Assembly (NCBI RefSeq): GCF_012489685.1
Contig: NC_080046.1
Span: 21,841,038-21,905,037, forward strand
Direction of reading: 5' to 3'
Length of the DNA: 64,000 nucleotides
DNA from: Lotus japonicus
Taxonomy: Eukaryota > Streptophyta > Magnoliopsida > Fabales > Fabaceae
Shown here: positions 10,687-21,500 of the stretch, in pieces
Numbering within the stretch: the stretch's first letter is position 1
How the letters are laid out: each line of letters starts with the position of its first letter
The notes under the pieces: model-generated
What the model was told of the DNA's origin: nothing
The model's input: only the letters and a program-made list of their open reading frames with translations
The model's database searches: none
Program-made: the position numbers and the translations under genes

Positions 10687-12240
10687 ATGTGTTTAAACCC
10701 CTCTGCTAGGGTTTCTTGCTCAGGCGAGTGGCGTACGGCGGCGATAAACCGTAAGGGATCGACGGGCGCGCGCGGCGACGACAGCGTGGATGGAGAGACG
10801 GATGACGGAGAGTTGGACGGCGAAGCTGATGGCGACTCAGGCAGTAGACGAGGTAGAGGAAGGAAATGCTTCTCGGTGTTTATCGATGGAATTGACGAGA
10901 ATACCGGGTACCTGCATCTCCGCGATCTCTGCGCGAAGTACGGGAAGGTTTTCAACCTCTTTGTCCAATGGCAGAGGAAGGTAGGAAGGGCCTTCAGCTT
11001 TGGTTTTGTCAGGTATGGAGTACGAGATCAGGCTCTGAAGGCTGTCCAGGGTCTTAACGGGTTCAAGCTGGGCACTTCCTCTCTTGCGGTTTCCATGGCC
11101 AGGTTTCCTCAGGTAGGTGGCTCAGTTTCGCCCAAATTGGGCTTGGAATCTATGGCTAGGTTTGTGCAGGGGAAGTGGAGTCAACTGAGGAAGGTAGGTA
11201 CATCTCTTCCTACCCTTCTTTCTTGGAAGGATGTTGTCTTGGGGAGTAGAAAGACTAGTAATTTTTCTTCTTTTTCTGAGAATGAATTGAGGATGCAAGG
11301 TGGTTTTGGGTGTTTTGTTGTTGAGGATTCTAGGATTCCTGATAGGATACTCTTTCTAGAGATTCTGGGGTTGGATTTTGGATTGGCTGGTGGGGTTAGT
11401 GAGAAAATTGGAAGTGCTGGAGATTTGTTTGACTGTTTGGAACAGGAACCGACCCAGATTGTGCGAAGAACCAGTAGTGGATTGGTTGATGCCGAGGTGG
11501 CAGGGGCGGAGGAAGTGCTTGGTGGTGATAAATCTGCTTCATCTTTCTCTGTTGTGCAGGGGCTTTGGGAGGAAGGGCTGTTTTTTATCCTTCTTCAGGG
11601 CCCCTTGGCTGGAAGGTGGAGTAGAAGCTTTCATTGTCGTGCTGATCTTCGCCTGTCTCTGCGTGTTGCTCCCTCTCTTCTGTCGTTGCTGGTGGGCCCA
11701 AGGAAACTGGTTATTCCGAGGACCACCCCTATCTTGAACCTGCTTCCTGCGGCTGTGAGATTAGGGTGTGGGCTTTTGGATAGCACCGCCCCTTGTGAGC
11801 TGCCTGTTCAGGGTCTGGAGCAGCAGCAGATGAAGCTTTAACGCACCAGTCTGCCCCTTTGTGTCTGCCGGAGCCCCTTCCTTACTCGGGCTACGATCCT
11901 ACTGTGGGGGATGTACAAGAAGCTGGTTCTTTGCATGATTTAGGCCTAGTTGTCGAGGATCCTCCTCAGCAACCTCGTCGCATGGGCGTCCTAAAAAGGT
12001 TCACTCTACTTGCAAAAGACCCCCGACTTGCGAGGAGTTTCAGGTTGAGCTTGTTGACGATCCTCTTTCTTCTTCGCCCGTGGTGCTGTCGGACGCAGAT
12101 CAGGTTGGCGGCAGGCGTTACTTTGCGCGATCAAAGAAGACTTGGCTTGTTGGTAAAATCTTGGGGTTAGAGTTTGAGGGGCAGGACATAGATGCTATTC
12201 GAGGCCTGGAAAAGGTATATGAGAAACATTTCAGGACTTG
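10687..12240 (+). pseudogene. LINE ORF1-like RNA-binding protein (RRM), broken
   Basis: The main open frame is 10687-11841 (384 codons). At residues 58-136 is an RNA-recognition motif: CFSVFIDGIDE as RNP2 region and AFSFGFVRYG as RNP1, preceded by an Arg/Gly-rich linker (GSRRGRGRK). Plant L1-type ORF1 proteins commonly have this RRM and bind element RNA. The frame is lost after about residue 200. The last piece of the protein (motif TWLVGKILGLEFEG, about 12125-12240) reads in another frame, so at least one frameshift is present. The codon use is GC-richer than the surroundings. The start at 10687 is the first ATG after the leader. Confidence 0.7.
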
Positions 12241-12310
12241 ACTTTTTGTAAGTTTCTCTCGGGCTTGGCGGTTCCTTTGGCGTCGTGTTTGGTTGTGTAG
12301 CTCTGTGTTG

Positions 12311-12315
12311 GTTTT
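12311..12315 (+). repeat. 5-bp TSD GTTTT (gypsy element, left copy)
   Basis: GTTTT at 12311-12315 and at 21863-21867 flank the two LTRs exactly and show the gypsy element inserted into the LINE 3-prime UTR. Confidence 0.9.
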
Positions 12316-12677
12316 TGTTCTGGTCTAAGGTCTAATAATGGATATAGAATGTCCTTGATAAACCCTAGCAGAGCTAAAAGAATATATGTGATGTATGAAT
12401 AAGGAAATTATCTCATTAATGATCAAAAAGTTCCCAAGTACAAGGTGAGGACACCCCTTTGATAGTGGGAGTGGTCCTTATCTAGAATGTTCATGGATTT
12501 GGGCCTTACATGCAAGGCCCAAATCCCAATGTAGAATAAGACAAATACATATCCTTTAAATATAAACAAGACAAAGTAACCCGGGCCCACGTCTGCAAGC
12601 TGGGACCCACACCTTTATCCATAAGGCTTTAGTCTTACTGGGCGGGTCAACGGGCTTGTGCTGACCCGCCCAATCCA
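12316..12677 (-). repeat. 3-prime LTR of the Tat gypsy element
   Basis: 362 bases from TGTTCTGG to CAATCCA, aligned to 21501-21862. Because the element is on the minus strand this left copy is the 3-prime LTR. It is bounded on the left by GTTTT. Confidence 0.92.
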
Positions 12678-12844
12678 CAAGCCCACAAGACATGAAGCTT
12701 CACCTCTCTCTGAAGTTGAAATGTCTTATTATTGGGGCGAAAGATCCATACTGCCTTCACGCCAGCAACTCGCCTTATTTAACCTAGCCCACAAGCCCAC
12801 AAGACATGAAGCTTCGCCTCTTTCTGGAGCTGAGATGTCTTATG
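12673..12844. repeat. Partial tandem duplication beside the 3-prime LTR
   Basis: The 53 bases from 12677 (CACAAGCCCACAAGACATGA onward, to ATGTCTTAT) recur at 12790-12842 with a few substitutions. The repeat lies where the polypurine tract of a minus-strand element should be, and no ordinary purine run is seen there. Confidence 0.7.
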
Positions 12845-13191
12845 GAATCCAAATGAGGCCGCCCATTTATCCCTGATCGCCCAAACTGTCTAACTTATCT
12901 TGTGCCGTTTCATATAGCGTTGCACCGTTACCAAGAAATTGTCATCATTAGCATTCAACTGCCGCTGTCTTTTCACGCGGGATTCGAGGGATTGCCTCGT
13001 TTCGTGCAAGCGTTTGAAAACAATCGCGTCGTTTCCCCTTACTTTCTCTTTCTCTTTCTTCATTCAGTTGGCTATAAAATCCCAAATCACAAACTTTGTT
13101 CTCTTTTACTACTCTTCACTCCAAACCTTTGCCTTTCTCTGCATTTCTGAAGCTTCTTCCGCTCCGGTGATCCTTGCTACTCCGGTGATCT

Positions 13192-14247
13192 TTGTTACAT
13201 CATTCTGACCACCATAGCTCGCTGCTATTCAGTTACTTCGCTTATCTTCGGTCAATTTCTCTCTTTACTCTTTATCTTTTGTTTTCTGTTCATCATCTCC
13301 TTCCCATGAAGCTTCCTAAAATGTCTGCACAAGGTCAATCCTTTTCTTCCATTTCCCTTAATTATGGGTATGATGATAGAACCACTGTTAGCCAAGAGGT
13401 TATTAGGATTGACTCTAATTCTGAGTCCAACAACTCGCCCTCCACTCCAAACCTTGCCAACAAAAGAACCGCCTCCATAACTTCTCACCTTTCCACCGAT
13501 AACCCCTCGACCTCTGAAGATTGGCGCACCAGTGAAAAGTGCATGGATGACAAGTGCCTTTTCCGTTCCATTTGGAACAGCGTTCAATCTTTAAACAATA
13601 ATCGCCTCACCGCCCAGGGTTTCACCAGAGTAAACCCTGAAACCGGTCACAATGACGATTTATCCCTGAATGTTTCCCCTTGTGACGATAACGAAGTTGT
13701 AACCCTTAAACCTTCTGGGGCCGATGGGGCGCCCGCTTGGTTTTTCCTTCATGGATATATTTTTACCGAGCTTTTCATGAAGCTCCCTTTCTCTTCCTTT
13801 GTTTGCGACGTACTCACTATCCTGAACGTCGCCCCGTGTCAGCTTTTACCGAACGCCTGGGGTTTCATTCGCTGCTTCGAATTGTTGTGTGAGCAGCTAA
13901 ATTTCGCCCCCACTTACCCTTTATTTTTCTATTTCTATAAGACTAGCATCGCCAAACTTTCTTGTGTGTCCTTGGTGCCTCTGTCGGCCCGCCCCAATAT
14001 GGCCATTTTCAGACCTTTAAAGAGTAATTTCAAACATTGGCAAAAGAAATTTTTTAAGATCGTTCACTCTCCTGAAATTCCCAATCTCATTCTTGACTCG
14101 AAAGACCGCCCTTTGTTTCCCTTACATTGGACTGTGAACCCTCGGCGGGATATTACTGTCATGCTCGAGGCGTTGACCGAGGAAGAGCAACAGGTCGCCT
14201 TGTACATCCTTACCCTTCCCCAAATTTCCTGTTGTGACCTTCTCTAG
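13192..14247 (+). CDS. Antisense ORF of the Tat element, N-terminal part
   Basis: A plus-strand open frame of 351 codons (more likely start ATG at 13306 or 13321) lies in the opposite direction to gag-pol, between integrase and the 3-prime LTR. The central part, around FFLHGYIFTELFMKLPFSSF and LNVAPCQLLPNAWGFIRCFE to HWQKKFFKIVHSP, resembles the plant family called putative gypsy-type transposon (Transposase_28). Tat-lineage elements are known to carry such antisense ORFs; their function is unknown and there is no demonstrated transposase activity. A stop at 14245-14247 is followed by coding-like sequence up to a GTAAGT at 14281, so the N-terminal half probably continued into a spliced second exon. 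Confidence 0.7.
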   Translation: MLHHSDHHSSLLFSYFAYLRSISLFTLYLLFSVHHLLPMKLPKMSAQGQSFSSISLNYGYDDRTTVSQEVIRIDSNSESNNSPSTPNLANKRTASITSHLSTDNPSTSEDWRTSEKCMDDKCLFRSIWNSVQSLNNNRLTAQGFTRVNPETGHNDDLSLNVSPCDDNEVVTLKPSGADGAPAWFFLHGYIFTELFMKLPFSSFVCDVLTILNVAPCQLLPNAWGFIRCFELLCEQLNFAPTYPLFFYFYKTSIAKLSCVSLVPLSARPNMAIFRPLKSNFKHWQKKFFKIVHSPEIPNLILDSKDRPLFPLHWTVNPRRDITVMLEALTEEEQQVALYILTLPQISCCDLL

Positions 14248-14408
14248 GCCGCTAAAGATAAGAAACTTCAAGAATTTTTTTGTAAGTTTGGATTCATCGA
14301 ATGCATGTCTTGTAATGAGTCGTCTTTGATCGCCTGTTGCTGATTTGTACATTCTTTATTGTGTGCAGCTGAAATGGGCAAAACTAAGGGCGGCTCAATC
14401 CTGACAGC

Positions 14409-15545
14409 ATGCAAGCTTTAATTGCAAGCCAAGTCGACGCTGCCAAGGAACAGAGGAAGAATGAGAAGAAGGACCCTAAGGGCGACAGAAAGAAATCCCC
14501 CCTGGTTGATGACCGTGATCCCAAACGCCAGAAATCTGGCGGCTCCTCCAAGAATGATCCCAAGAAAACAACTCTGAACGAGACTTTATCCAGGGCTCCC
14601 AAAGATAAGAAGCCCGCCAGCAACGTTCTCCCGCCTCAGCATCACACTCCTGGCGCTTTTGCCACTTTGGTGGCCGCCGCCAGCCCTGTTCCTCAGTCAT
14701 CTCGTGATGCGGTGCCTGGCAGTGACACTGGCGCTCTTCACAACGTCTTTGATGCTAAGTTCAATGGCCTTAACTTCATGGAGAGGAATTTCAATACTCA
14801 AATTCCTCATGACGTGGCCTGTCAAGGTGTCCGAGGCGTGGTGACCCTCGCCGTGAACCAAGCTCTTGCTGCTGCCAGCTGCGTCGCCGGTCTTCTCCTT
14901 CATCTGCAGAACATTGAGTTTGATAAGGCTCGCGCCCAGAGGAAACTTGAGGAGGCTCAGGCGGCCTATTCGCACTTGAAAACTGAGTCGGATACCGCCG
15001 CCAAGCGCGCTGACACTTCCAGGAAGCAAACTGAAGATGCTTTGGTCGGCGTCCGTCGACAGCTGCAAGGGGCGACGGAAGATCTTGCTAAGGAGAGGGT
15101 TGTTAAAGCGGGTCTTGAAACCAAACTTAATGCTGCTGAAGAGAAGATCAGGAAGCTTGAGGCCGAGCTAAAGAAATCCGAGGAGACTCTTTTGGAAAAG
15201 AGCTCCTGTCAGTATGTCTTGGGTCATCTAAGCGCCAAAGATCAACTGCGGATTCTTTATCCTAAGCTTGATTTTTCCGAGTTTGGTTTTATGAAGAAGA
15301 TTGTAGATGGGAAGGTCATCGGCTCCGCCGATCCTGAAGTGAGCAGCCTCCCTTTCATGCAAGAGTCTAACGACGAGGACGATGGGGCGTGGAGAAGGCT
15401 GCTTCAAGTGAAAAGGTTCAGGGCGAGGCTTCCCCCACTGCCGATGCGGATAATCAAGCAAAGGATAATTAAAAATATTTTCCATGATTGTAACTTGACT
15501 TTATTTTGCTTTTATTTGGATCCTGGGCCTCGCCTTTTTCTGTAA
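14409..15545 (+). CDS. Antisense ORF of the Tat element, coiled-coil part
   Basis: A 378-codon plus-strand frame after a probable intron (GT at 14281, AG at 14367-14368). It starts with a Lys/Asp-rich segment, then a Pro/Ala-rich stretch, then about 120 residues of predicted coiled coil (ARAQRKLEEAQAAY to KIRKLEAELKKSEETLLEK), and an acidic end before a run of untypical residues from about position 350. Coiled coils at this place are usual in the antisense proteins of Tat elements. The frame joining it to 13192-14247 is broken by stops near 14370-14405, so the copy is degenerate. Confidence 0.6.
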   Translation: MQALIASQVDAAKEQRKNEKKDPKGDRKKSPLVDDRDPKRQKSGGSSKNDPKKTTLNETLSRAPKDKKPASNVLPPQHHTPGAFATLVAAASPVPQSSRDAVPGSDTGALHNVFDAKFNGLNFMERNFNTQIPHDVACQGVRGVVTLAVNQALAAASCVAGLLLHLQNIEFDKARAQRKLEEAQAAYSHLKTESDTAAKRADTSRKQTEDALVGVRRQLQGATEDLAKERVVKAGLETKLNAAEEKIRKLEAELKKSEETLLEKSSCQYVLGHLSAKDQLRILYPKLDFSEFGFMKKIVDGKVIGSADPEVSSLPFMQESNDEDDGAWRRLLQVKRFRARLPPLPMRIIKQRIIKNIFHDCNLTLFCFYLDPGPRLFL

Positions 15546-16030
15546 TGACGTATGACGTTGGGCGCTTGTCCAATTTTCTATTTTTAATCATGTTTTGCTT
15601 GCGATTATTATAATTCTGTTATGGCTATTTACTGAGGCTTTGCTCGCCATTTGGCAAGGCTTTTTGTGCTTGGTATGATGACCAAGGCTTGGGCACATTT
15701 TACTGGCCTTAGTCGTTTTACGGACGGGGCTTGGTTTCTAGTGGCCACTAGAATTGCCAAGGCTATGTTTGCTCAGTGATGACACTTTCTGATTGCGAAA
15801 GTTTTTTGTCACATTAGATCATCGCCATAGAAAATTTGGTTAAGAAAGTTTATGAGTTAGATCTTGTTAGTTGTGACGAATATCAAACTGTAAAACATTT
15901 CTCATTTCCTTTAAATTGAAACTAGGGTCTATAGACCCGTACATGAGAGTTTCCTCCCTTCTTTTACATAGGTCGCCTCATTAAAAACCTTTTTTCAAGG
16001 AAAAAAAGTGCGACTTTGTTTTTCTTAACT
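15546..16030. other. Spacer between antisense gene and pol end
   Basis: The stretch separates the 3-prime ends of the two convergent genes of the gypsy element. I see no coding frame. Convergent transcripts would overlap around here. Confidence 0.5.
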
Positions 16031-17327
16031 ATAATATTGTCTCAATTTGGAGGCGTTCCACGTGCGACGCACTGTCCCGCCATCCAGCTGTTCAAGCTTG
16101 TACGCCCCAACGCCTACTTCAGCTTTAACCCTAAAAGGGCCTTCCCAGTTTGGTGTTAATTTGTTTTTTCTTGAAGTCAGCGTTCTTTCACGCAACACTA
16201 GCTGCCTTCATTTTTCTTGGGACGACCTTAGTTGCGTATTTTCGGGTGACCCTGAGCTTTCCAGCTTCATTGCGTAAGTGTGCTTCTCTTTGCAATTATG
16301 GGAGCATGATTAAAGTTGCAATCAGATTGTTATTGTTTTCTTCTTCATTTCTGTGTTTAACCCTCCAGCTTTGGTTTTCTACTTCCACGGGCAACATAGC
16401 ATCTGAACCATAGGTCAGCATGTAGGGCGTTTCCCCAGCGCTTGTTTGGACCGTAGTGTTGTACGCCCACAAAACTCCGGGTAACTCTTCCACCCGCCAT
16501 CCTTTCGCCTCATCCAACTTTTTCTTCAACCCGTTCAATATGACCTTGTTGGCCGCCTCGGCTTGACCATTCGTTTGAGGATGCTCGACTAAAGCGAAAC
16601 GCATGTCAATCCCTAGGTCAGCACAAAAATCTCTTGCCAATGCACTGGTAAACTGCGTGCCATTATCCATAACCAATGCCATTGGAACTCCAAAGCGACA
16701 CACAACACGTCGCCACAAGAAATTTCTTATCTTGGCTGCCGTAATTGTAGCTAGTGCTTCAGCTTCTATCCACTTGGTGAAATAATCCACCGCCACCACG
16801 ATGAATTTCATTTGAACCTTCGCTTTTGGAAAGGGTCCCAAGATATCCGTCCCCTACATGGCGAAGGGCCATGGGGCGGTCATTGTTGTGAGTTGCTCTG
16901 GCGGTGCCTTGTGTATATCAGAGAAAACTTGACACTTTGAACATTTCTTCATGTATTCAAGGCAATCTTTTTTGATAGTTGGCCAATAGAATCCCGCCCT
17001 AAGTACTTTCACAGTCAAAGACCGCCCTCCAATGTGGCTTGAGCAGACTCCTTCATGGACTTCAGCCATTATTTCTTGAGACTTAGCGGTATCCACACAT
17101 TTAAGCATTGGAGACATAATTCCCTGCCTATACAATTGTCCACCAACCAGGGTATAAAAACTTGCCTCTCTTCTCTTCTCCTTGGTGTTTTTGCTTTCAT
17201 CCTGAGGTTGCTGACTTAAAAATTTGATAATCGGGTCCATCCAAGATGGTTCTCCATTTTCTATAGCCTTTGCTACTTTGAATTCAACCATATCTGTACT
17301 TGGGCGGGGTAGTATTTCTTGTATCAC
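16030..17327 (-). pseudogene. Gypsy integrase
   Basis: Minus-strand segments 16854-17327 and 16296-16841 give the zinc-binding HHCC region (HEGVCSSHIGGRS, then KKCSKCQVF) and the catalytic core, with the first Asp in VAVDYFTKW, the second in VMDNGTQF and the Glu in NGQAEAANK. The C-terminal region (WEGPFRVKAE-like, about 16040-16290) is in another frame. Integrase inserts the cDNA into the genome. A TAG at 16853 interrupts an otherwise in-frame junction between the two segments. The catalytic triad itself is preserved. Confidence 0.85.
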
Positions 17328-17471
17328 CGTTTAGTAATTCCCGAGTCGCCCAGTACTTGCCAATTTAGCCAATGCATCTGCGCGCTCATTCTGGCTTCTT
17401 GGTATGTGCTCAATCCTAACTTGTCTGATCGCCTGAATAAGCCTCTGGACAATTTCCAGATACTTAGACAG

Positions 17472-17861
17472 TTACGGGTCCTTCACCTGGTACTCGCCGC
17501 AAACTTGCTTTACAACCAACTGAGAGTCACCCTTTATGTATAGTCTTTGCACTCCCAGTTCAATGGCAAGTCTCAAACCAGCTATTAATGCCTCATACTC
17601 AGCCTGATTGTTGCTCGCCCGGAATTCAAACTTTAACGATTGTTCAATCAGCATTCTATCTGGGCTTTCGATTGACACACCAGCCCCACTTCCTGATTCA
17701 TTTGACAAACCATCCACTGAAAGTACCCACTCTGAATTTTCTTTGTCGCCTTCAGTAGGCGTTAATTCTGCTACAAAGTCAACTAAACTTTGAATTGTGA
17801 CTTGTCTTCTTGGTTCATAAATGATGTCGTATTCTGAAAATTCTACCGACCAACTAACCAA
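17472..17861 (-). pseudogene. Second (archaeal-type) RNase H domain
   Basis: A 130-residue segment between the RT-RNase H part and integrase with Asp in LSVDGLSNESG, Glu in NQAEYEALIAG and Asp in YIKGDSQLVVKQ, the expected acidic residues of RNase H. A second RNase H at this position is a Tat-lineage trait in plant gypsy elements. In-frame stops (TAG at about 17932, TAA near 17470 and another TAA near 17330) separate it from its neighbours. Confidence 0.8.
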
Positions 17862-17933
17862 TCGCCCTGATAAATCAGGTTTTTGTAAAACTTGCCGCAG
17901 AGGGATGTCAGTCTTGACCCTTATTTGAAAGCT

Positions 17934-18656
17934 CTAAAAGTATGGCCGAAGTCGCCTGGCCGTTTTCAGTATTGCTAGAGCTTCCTTTTCTATTTTTTGG
18001 TAACGCACCTCCGCCCCTTGCATTGTATGACTAACAAAGTATATGATTTTGTACTGCTTGTTTTCCTCCTGAAGCAAAACTGTGCTAACCGTCGCGTCGG
18101 TGACCGCCAGGTAAAGAATTAGAGGAATCTCCGGCGTAGGTTTAGCTAGCATTGGTGGCGAGGCCAACAACTCTTTCAGCTGCTGGAAAGCGTCTTCACA
18201 CGCCCCTGTCCATTGAAAATTTGTATTCTTTTTTAAGCATGCAAAAAATGGTGCCGCCTTATCGCCTGCTTTTGGCAAAAAGCGAGACAAGGCCGTCAAT
18301 CGTCATGTCAACCTTTGGACCTCTCGAATATTGGACGGGCTCTTCATGTCCACAATAGCCTTGCATTTGTCAGGATTAACCTCGATCCCCCTTGAAGTGG
18401 TCATGAACCCTAAGAAATTACCGCCGAAAATCCCAAAGGAACATTTTTCCGGATTCAACCTCATGTTGTAATTCCTGATCTGTGCGAATGCCTCGGCCAA
18501 GTCTTTGTGGTGCTCGCCCCCTTTGACAGTTTTAACAATCATATCATCCACGTATACTTCCATATTTCTTCCCACTTGACTTTTGAAAACTTTGTCCATC
18601 AACCGCTGGTAAGTTGCCCCTGCATTTTTCAATCCAAAAGGCATTGTCTTGAGCAA
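17934..18656 (-). pseudogene. Gypsy reverse transcriptase, second half, and RNase H
   Basis: 18303-18656 carries the RT core with the catalytic YVDDM motif and MPFGLKNAGATYQ. After a nonsense codon at about 18300 the frame continues through 17934-18299 with the RT thumb/connection and the first RNase H (YLAVTDATVSTVLLQE, IEKEALAILKTARRL). It copies element RNA into cDNA. The YxDD aspartates are intact. A one-base loss at about 18655 puts this part out of frame with the first half. Confidence 0.85.
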
Positions 18657-19810
18657 TAGTTCGCTTGACTTGTCATGAACGCCGTTTTCTCCTCATCTGG
18701 GCGATACCTCATAATTTGATTGTATCCTGAATATGCATCCATCAAACTAAGCATTTCATTTCCAGAAGCCCCATCTACCAACTTATTCACATTCGGGAGA
18801 GGATAAGAGTCTTTTGGACACACCTTGTTTAAACTTGTGTAATCGGTACACATCCTCCATTTCCCATTTGCCTTTCGCACCATAACAACATTTGCCAACC
18901 ATGTAGGGTATTGAACTTCTCTAATGAACCTTCCTTCAAGTAACTTCTGAGTTTCTATCTGCACCGCCTTGTCCTTTTCCTCGCCCATACGCCTTCGAGC
19001 TTGCATCACAGGTTTGGCCCCCGGTTGTATTGATAGGTGATGAGATATAACATTGGGATCAATGCCTGGTACATCCTTGATCGTCCATGCAAATAGATCC
19101 AAATTGTTTTTTAGCAAATCAACCAGTCGGTTTTCTTGCTCCTTTGACAGGGTGCTCCCAATTTTCAAAGCACGCCCAGATACTTGAATAGATTTTGTCT
19201 CTTCCGCAGGCTGAGGTCGCAATTCCTCTGAGTCATCACGTGGATTCAAATTAAAATCTTCGTGTGGAAAGATTTCCATGACACGATGAGCTTCTTTGGC
19301 CGCCTTTTTACCATAAAGCGCCAGACTTTCAGCATAACATGCTCTTGCAGCCTCTTGATCCACCCTTAAAATTCCAATTTTTCCATTACAAGCTGGATAC
19401 TTTACTGTTAAATGGGCGGTTGAGATTATAGCACACACTTTGTTTAAAGTATCGCGCCCCAAAAGTAAATTGTACGTCGCCTTGCATGGAAGAACTAAAT
19501 ACTTCACTTGGAATTTTTTCACAAATTCCCCTTCTCCAAAAGCTGTTGCCAACTCCACATATTCTTTGACCTTGGCTCGGTCGCCGGTGAACCCCACTAA
19601 ACATCCCGTATATGGCTTCAAGTCTGTCTCCTTTAAACCCAATCTTTTGAATGCATCGCCATAAATGATGTCCGCTGAACTACCTTGGTCCAAAAAGACT
19701 TTCTTAGTAATATAATTGTTCACTCGCAAAGTCACCACTATTGGATCGTTGTCATGTGGAATCACATGATCAAAGTCTTTAGGCGGGAAAGTGATAGGAG
19801 TGTGGTTCAA
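18629..19810 (-). pseudogene. Gypsy protease and reverse transcriptase, first half
   Basis: One open minus-strand stretch of 393 codons. Residues 35-170 hold an aspartic protease with FLDQGSSADIIYGDAF; the usual residue after the catalytic Asp is Thr or Ser, here it is Gln. It ends with the LLLGRDTLNK region. From about residue 260 the RT begins (FIREVQYPTWLANVVMVRKA, CTDYTSLNKVCPKDSYPLP, LMDAYSGYNQI). It is in frame with gag, from which only a TGA at 19838-19840 separates it, so gag and pol were one polyprotein. Confidence 0.85.
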
Positions 19811-19837
19811 CCAACACTCACCCTCATAGGCTTTGTG

Positions 19838-21454
19838 TCATGAATTCACCGCCTCTACATACCTTTTTCGCCCTCTACAAGATAAACGCCCGCCACCAAA
19901 TCCTCCAGCGATTGACGGGCACGACCCCGCGGGTGCTCCCAAGTCCTCTACTACTTCCTTTCCTTTTGATGAGCCGCCCCCGACAGCCTTGACAACTTCA
20001 GACTGTGTGTTTTCACCTGAAACGAAGTTTGCCAAGTGACCTGCTTTAATCAATCTCTCAATTTCTTTGCGCAAAGTCCAGCAATTATCCGTAGTGTGTC
20101 CCGTGGTTTTATGAAATTCACACCACTTGGTAGTGTCCACATTTTCAGGAGGTTGCCTAGGTGGCCTCGGGTATTGGACTACATTTGTTTGTCCGACTGC
20201 CCGCAAGATCGTACTAAGAGGAGAATTCAACTTGGTTTGTTGCCCTTGGGCGGGTGCATTTCCTCCCTGATTTGCTAGAGTAGGCTGAGCATTTCGATGC
20301 CAAGTGTTACCTTGTGGCCCTTGTCTTCCCGAAGGATATGGCATGGGCCTAGGTTAGCGCGGCGTTTGGGCTGGACGCTGATCTTTCGAACCACGCCCTT
20401 TTTCTGTTGTAGCTTCAGCTTGGGTACGCCAGTTGTCTCTATCTTTTTTGGTCTGTTCATCTTGTTCCACCAAGATGAATTCCAGTGCCCTGGCACGCAG
20501 GTCCATCATGTCCTTGGCAGGTGTTCTGGTTAGGTCCTTGTTGAACGACCCACACCTGAGTCCGTTCTTGAAGGCCGCCACACATACTTCTGGACTGGCG
20601 TCCTCCAACTGAACTGAGACTCGACTGAAACGAGCCATGTATGTTTTGATGCGCTCGCCCACGTGCTGACGAATGTTGAACAAATTAGCCGGGGTCGCCT
20701 TTTGAGTTTTATTGGCTGAAAATTGTGTTAAGAACTTTGTTAACAAATCGGTGAAGTTTGAAATGGAATATGGAGGCGGTTTGATAAACCAAGTCATTGC
20801 CACACCCTTAAATGTGGAAGGCAATAATCTGCACTTTACCGCATCAGTCGCCCCTCCAATGACCATCTTAGTATTAAAATACCGTAAATGATCTATCGGG
20901 TCAGTGTCGCCCCCATACATATCAAACGTCAAAGCATGCAAGTGCTCCAGAATCTCAACTGCAGTCACAATGGGCGCAAAAGGCTGAAAATTGACCACGT
21001 CCTCCGCATCCACACGCTGTCCACGCCTCAGATCACGCATTTGGTTAAGATACTCTACTTGAGCCTGTAAGTGCTCATTCTAACGTTGCACCGCCTGGAT
21101 GGTGTCCAACACTTGCTTCAATTCAGCAGATGACGCTCCCAACGCATTATCCGGCACCCGCGCAGGTGTGGCAGCCTGCTGATCACCCAAAGCGTCTGTC
21201 TCCGGGCTGGGAAGCTTCGCTTTAAGGTCCAAACCTGACCTGACAGTCACACCTGGCTGTACCGGAATTTCTAGAACCGTGGTGGCGTGAGATCTTACTG
21301 CCACCGAGGCTCCATCAGAAGAAGCTTCTCCCTCCAGTTTAGGTCGGACCACGTGTGCTTGGCTTCTGCCTCCACTATTACGGCCACCACCACGACGGCG
21401 TAGTGCTCGCCCACCACAAGAACGTGTCTCCATAACAAATGATGTGCCTCTCAC
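19838..21454 (-). pseudogene. Gypsy gag
   Basis: Three in-frame segments (21080-21454, 20354-21040, 19838-20344) separated by a TAG at about 21078 and a TAA at about 20352. The first is basic and Gly/Arg-rich with a start at 21454 or 21433. The second is the retrotransposon gag capsid domain (DPIDHLRYFNTKMVIGGATD to ARALEFILVEQ). The third has a zinc knuckle-like CEFHKTTGHTTDNCWTLRKE, then a Gly-rich tail. Gag packages the element RNA. Because only nonsense codons and no frameshift occur here, this part decayed by point mutation. Confidence 0.85.
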
Positions 21455-21500
21455 GTCAGTAGAAGAACAATCACTGAGTAAGAGCCACAGACGACGTCAA

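Noticed and set aside
13192..15545. Antisense frames as a host gene
   Set aside because: They lie entirely within the TSD-bounded gypsy element, at the usual place of Tat antisense ORFs, and the domain belongs to a retroelement-associated family.
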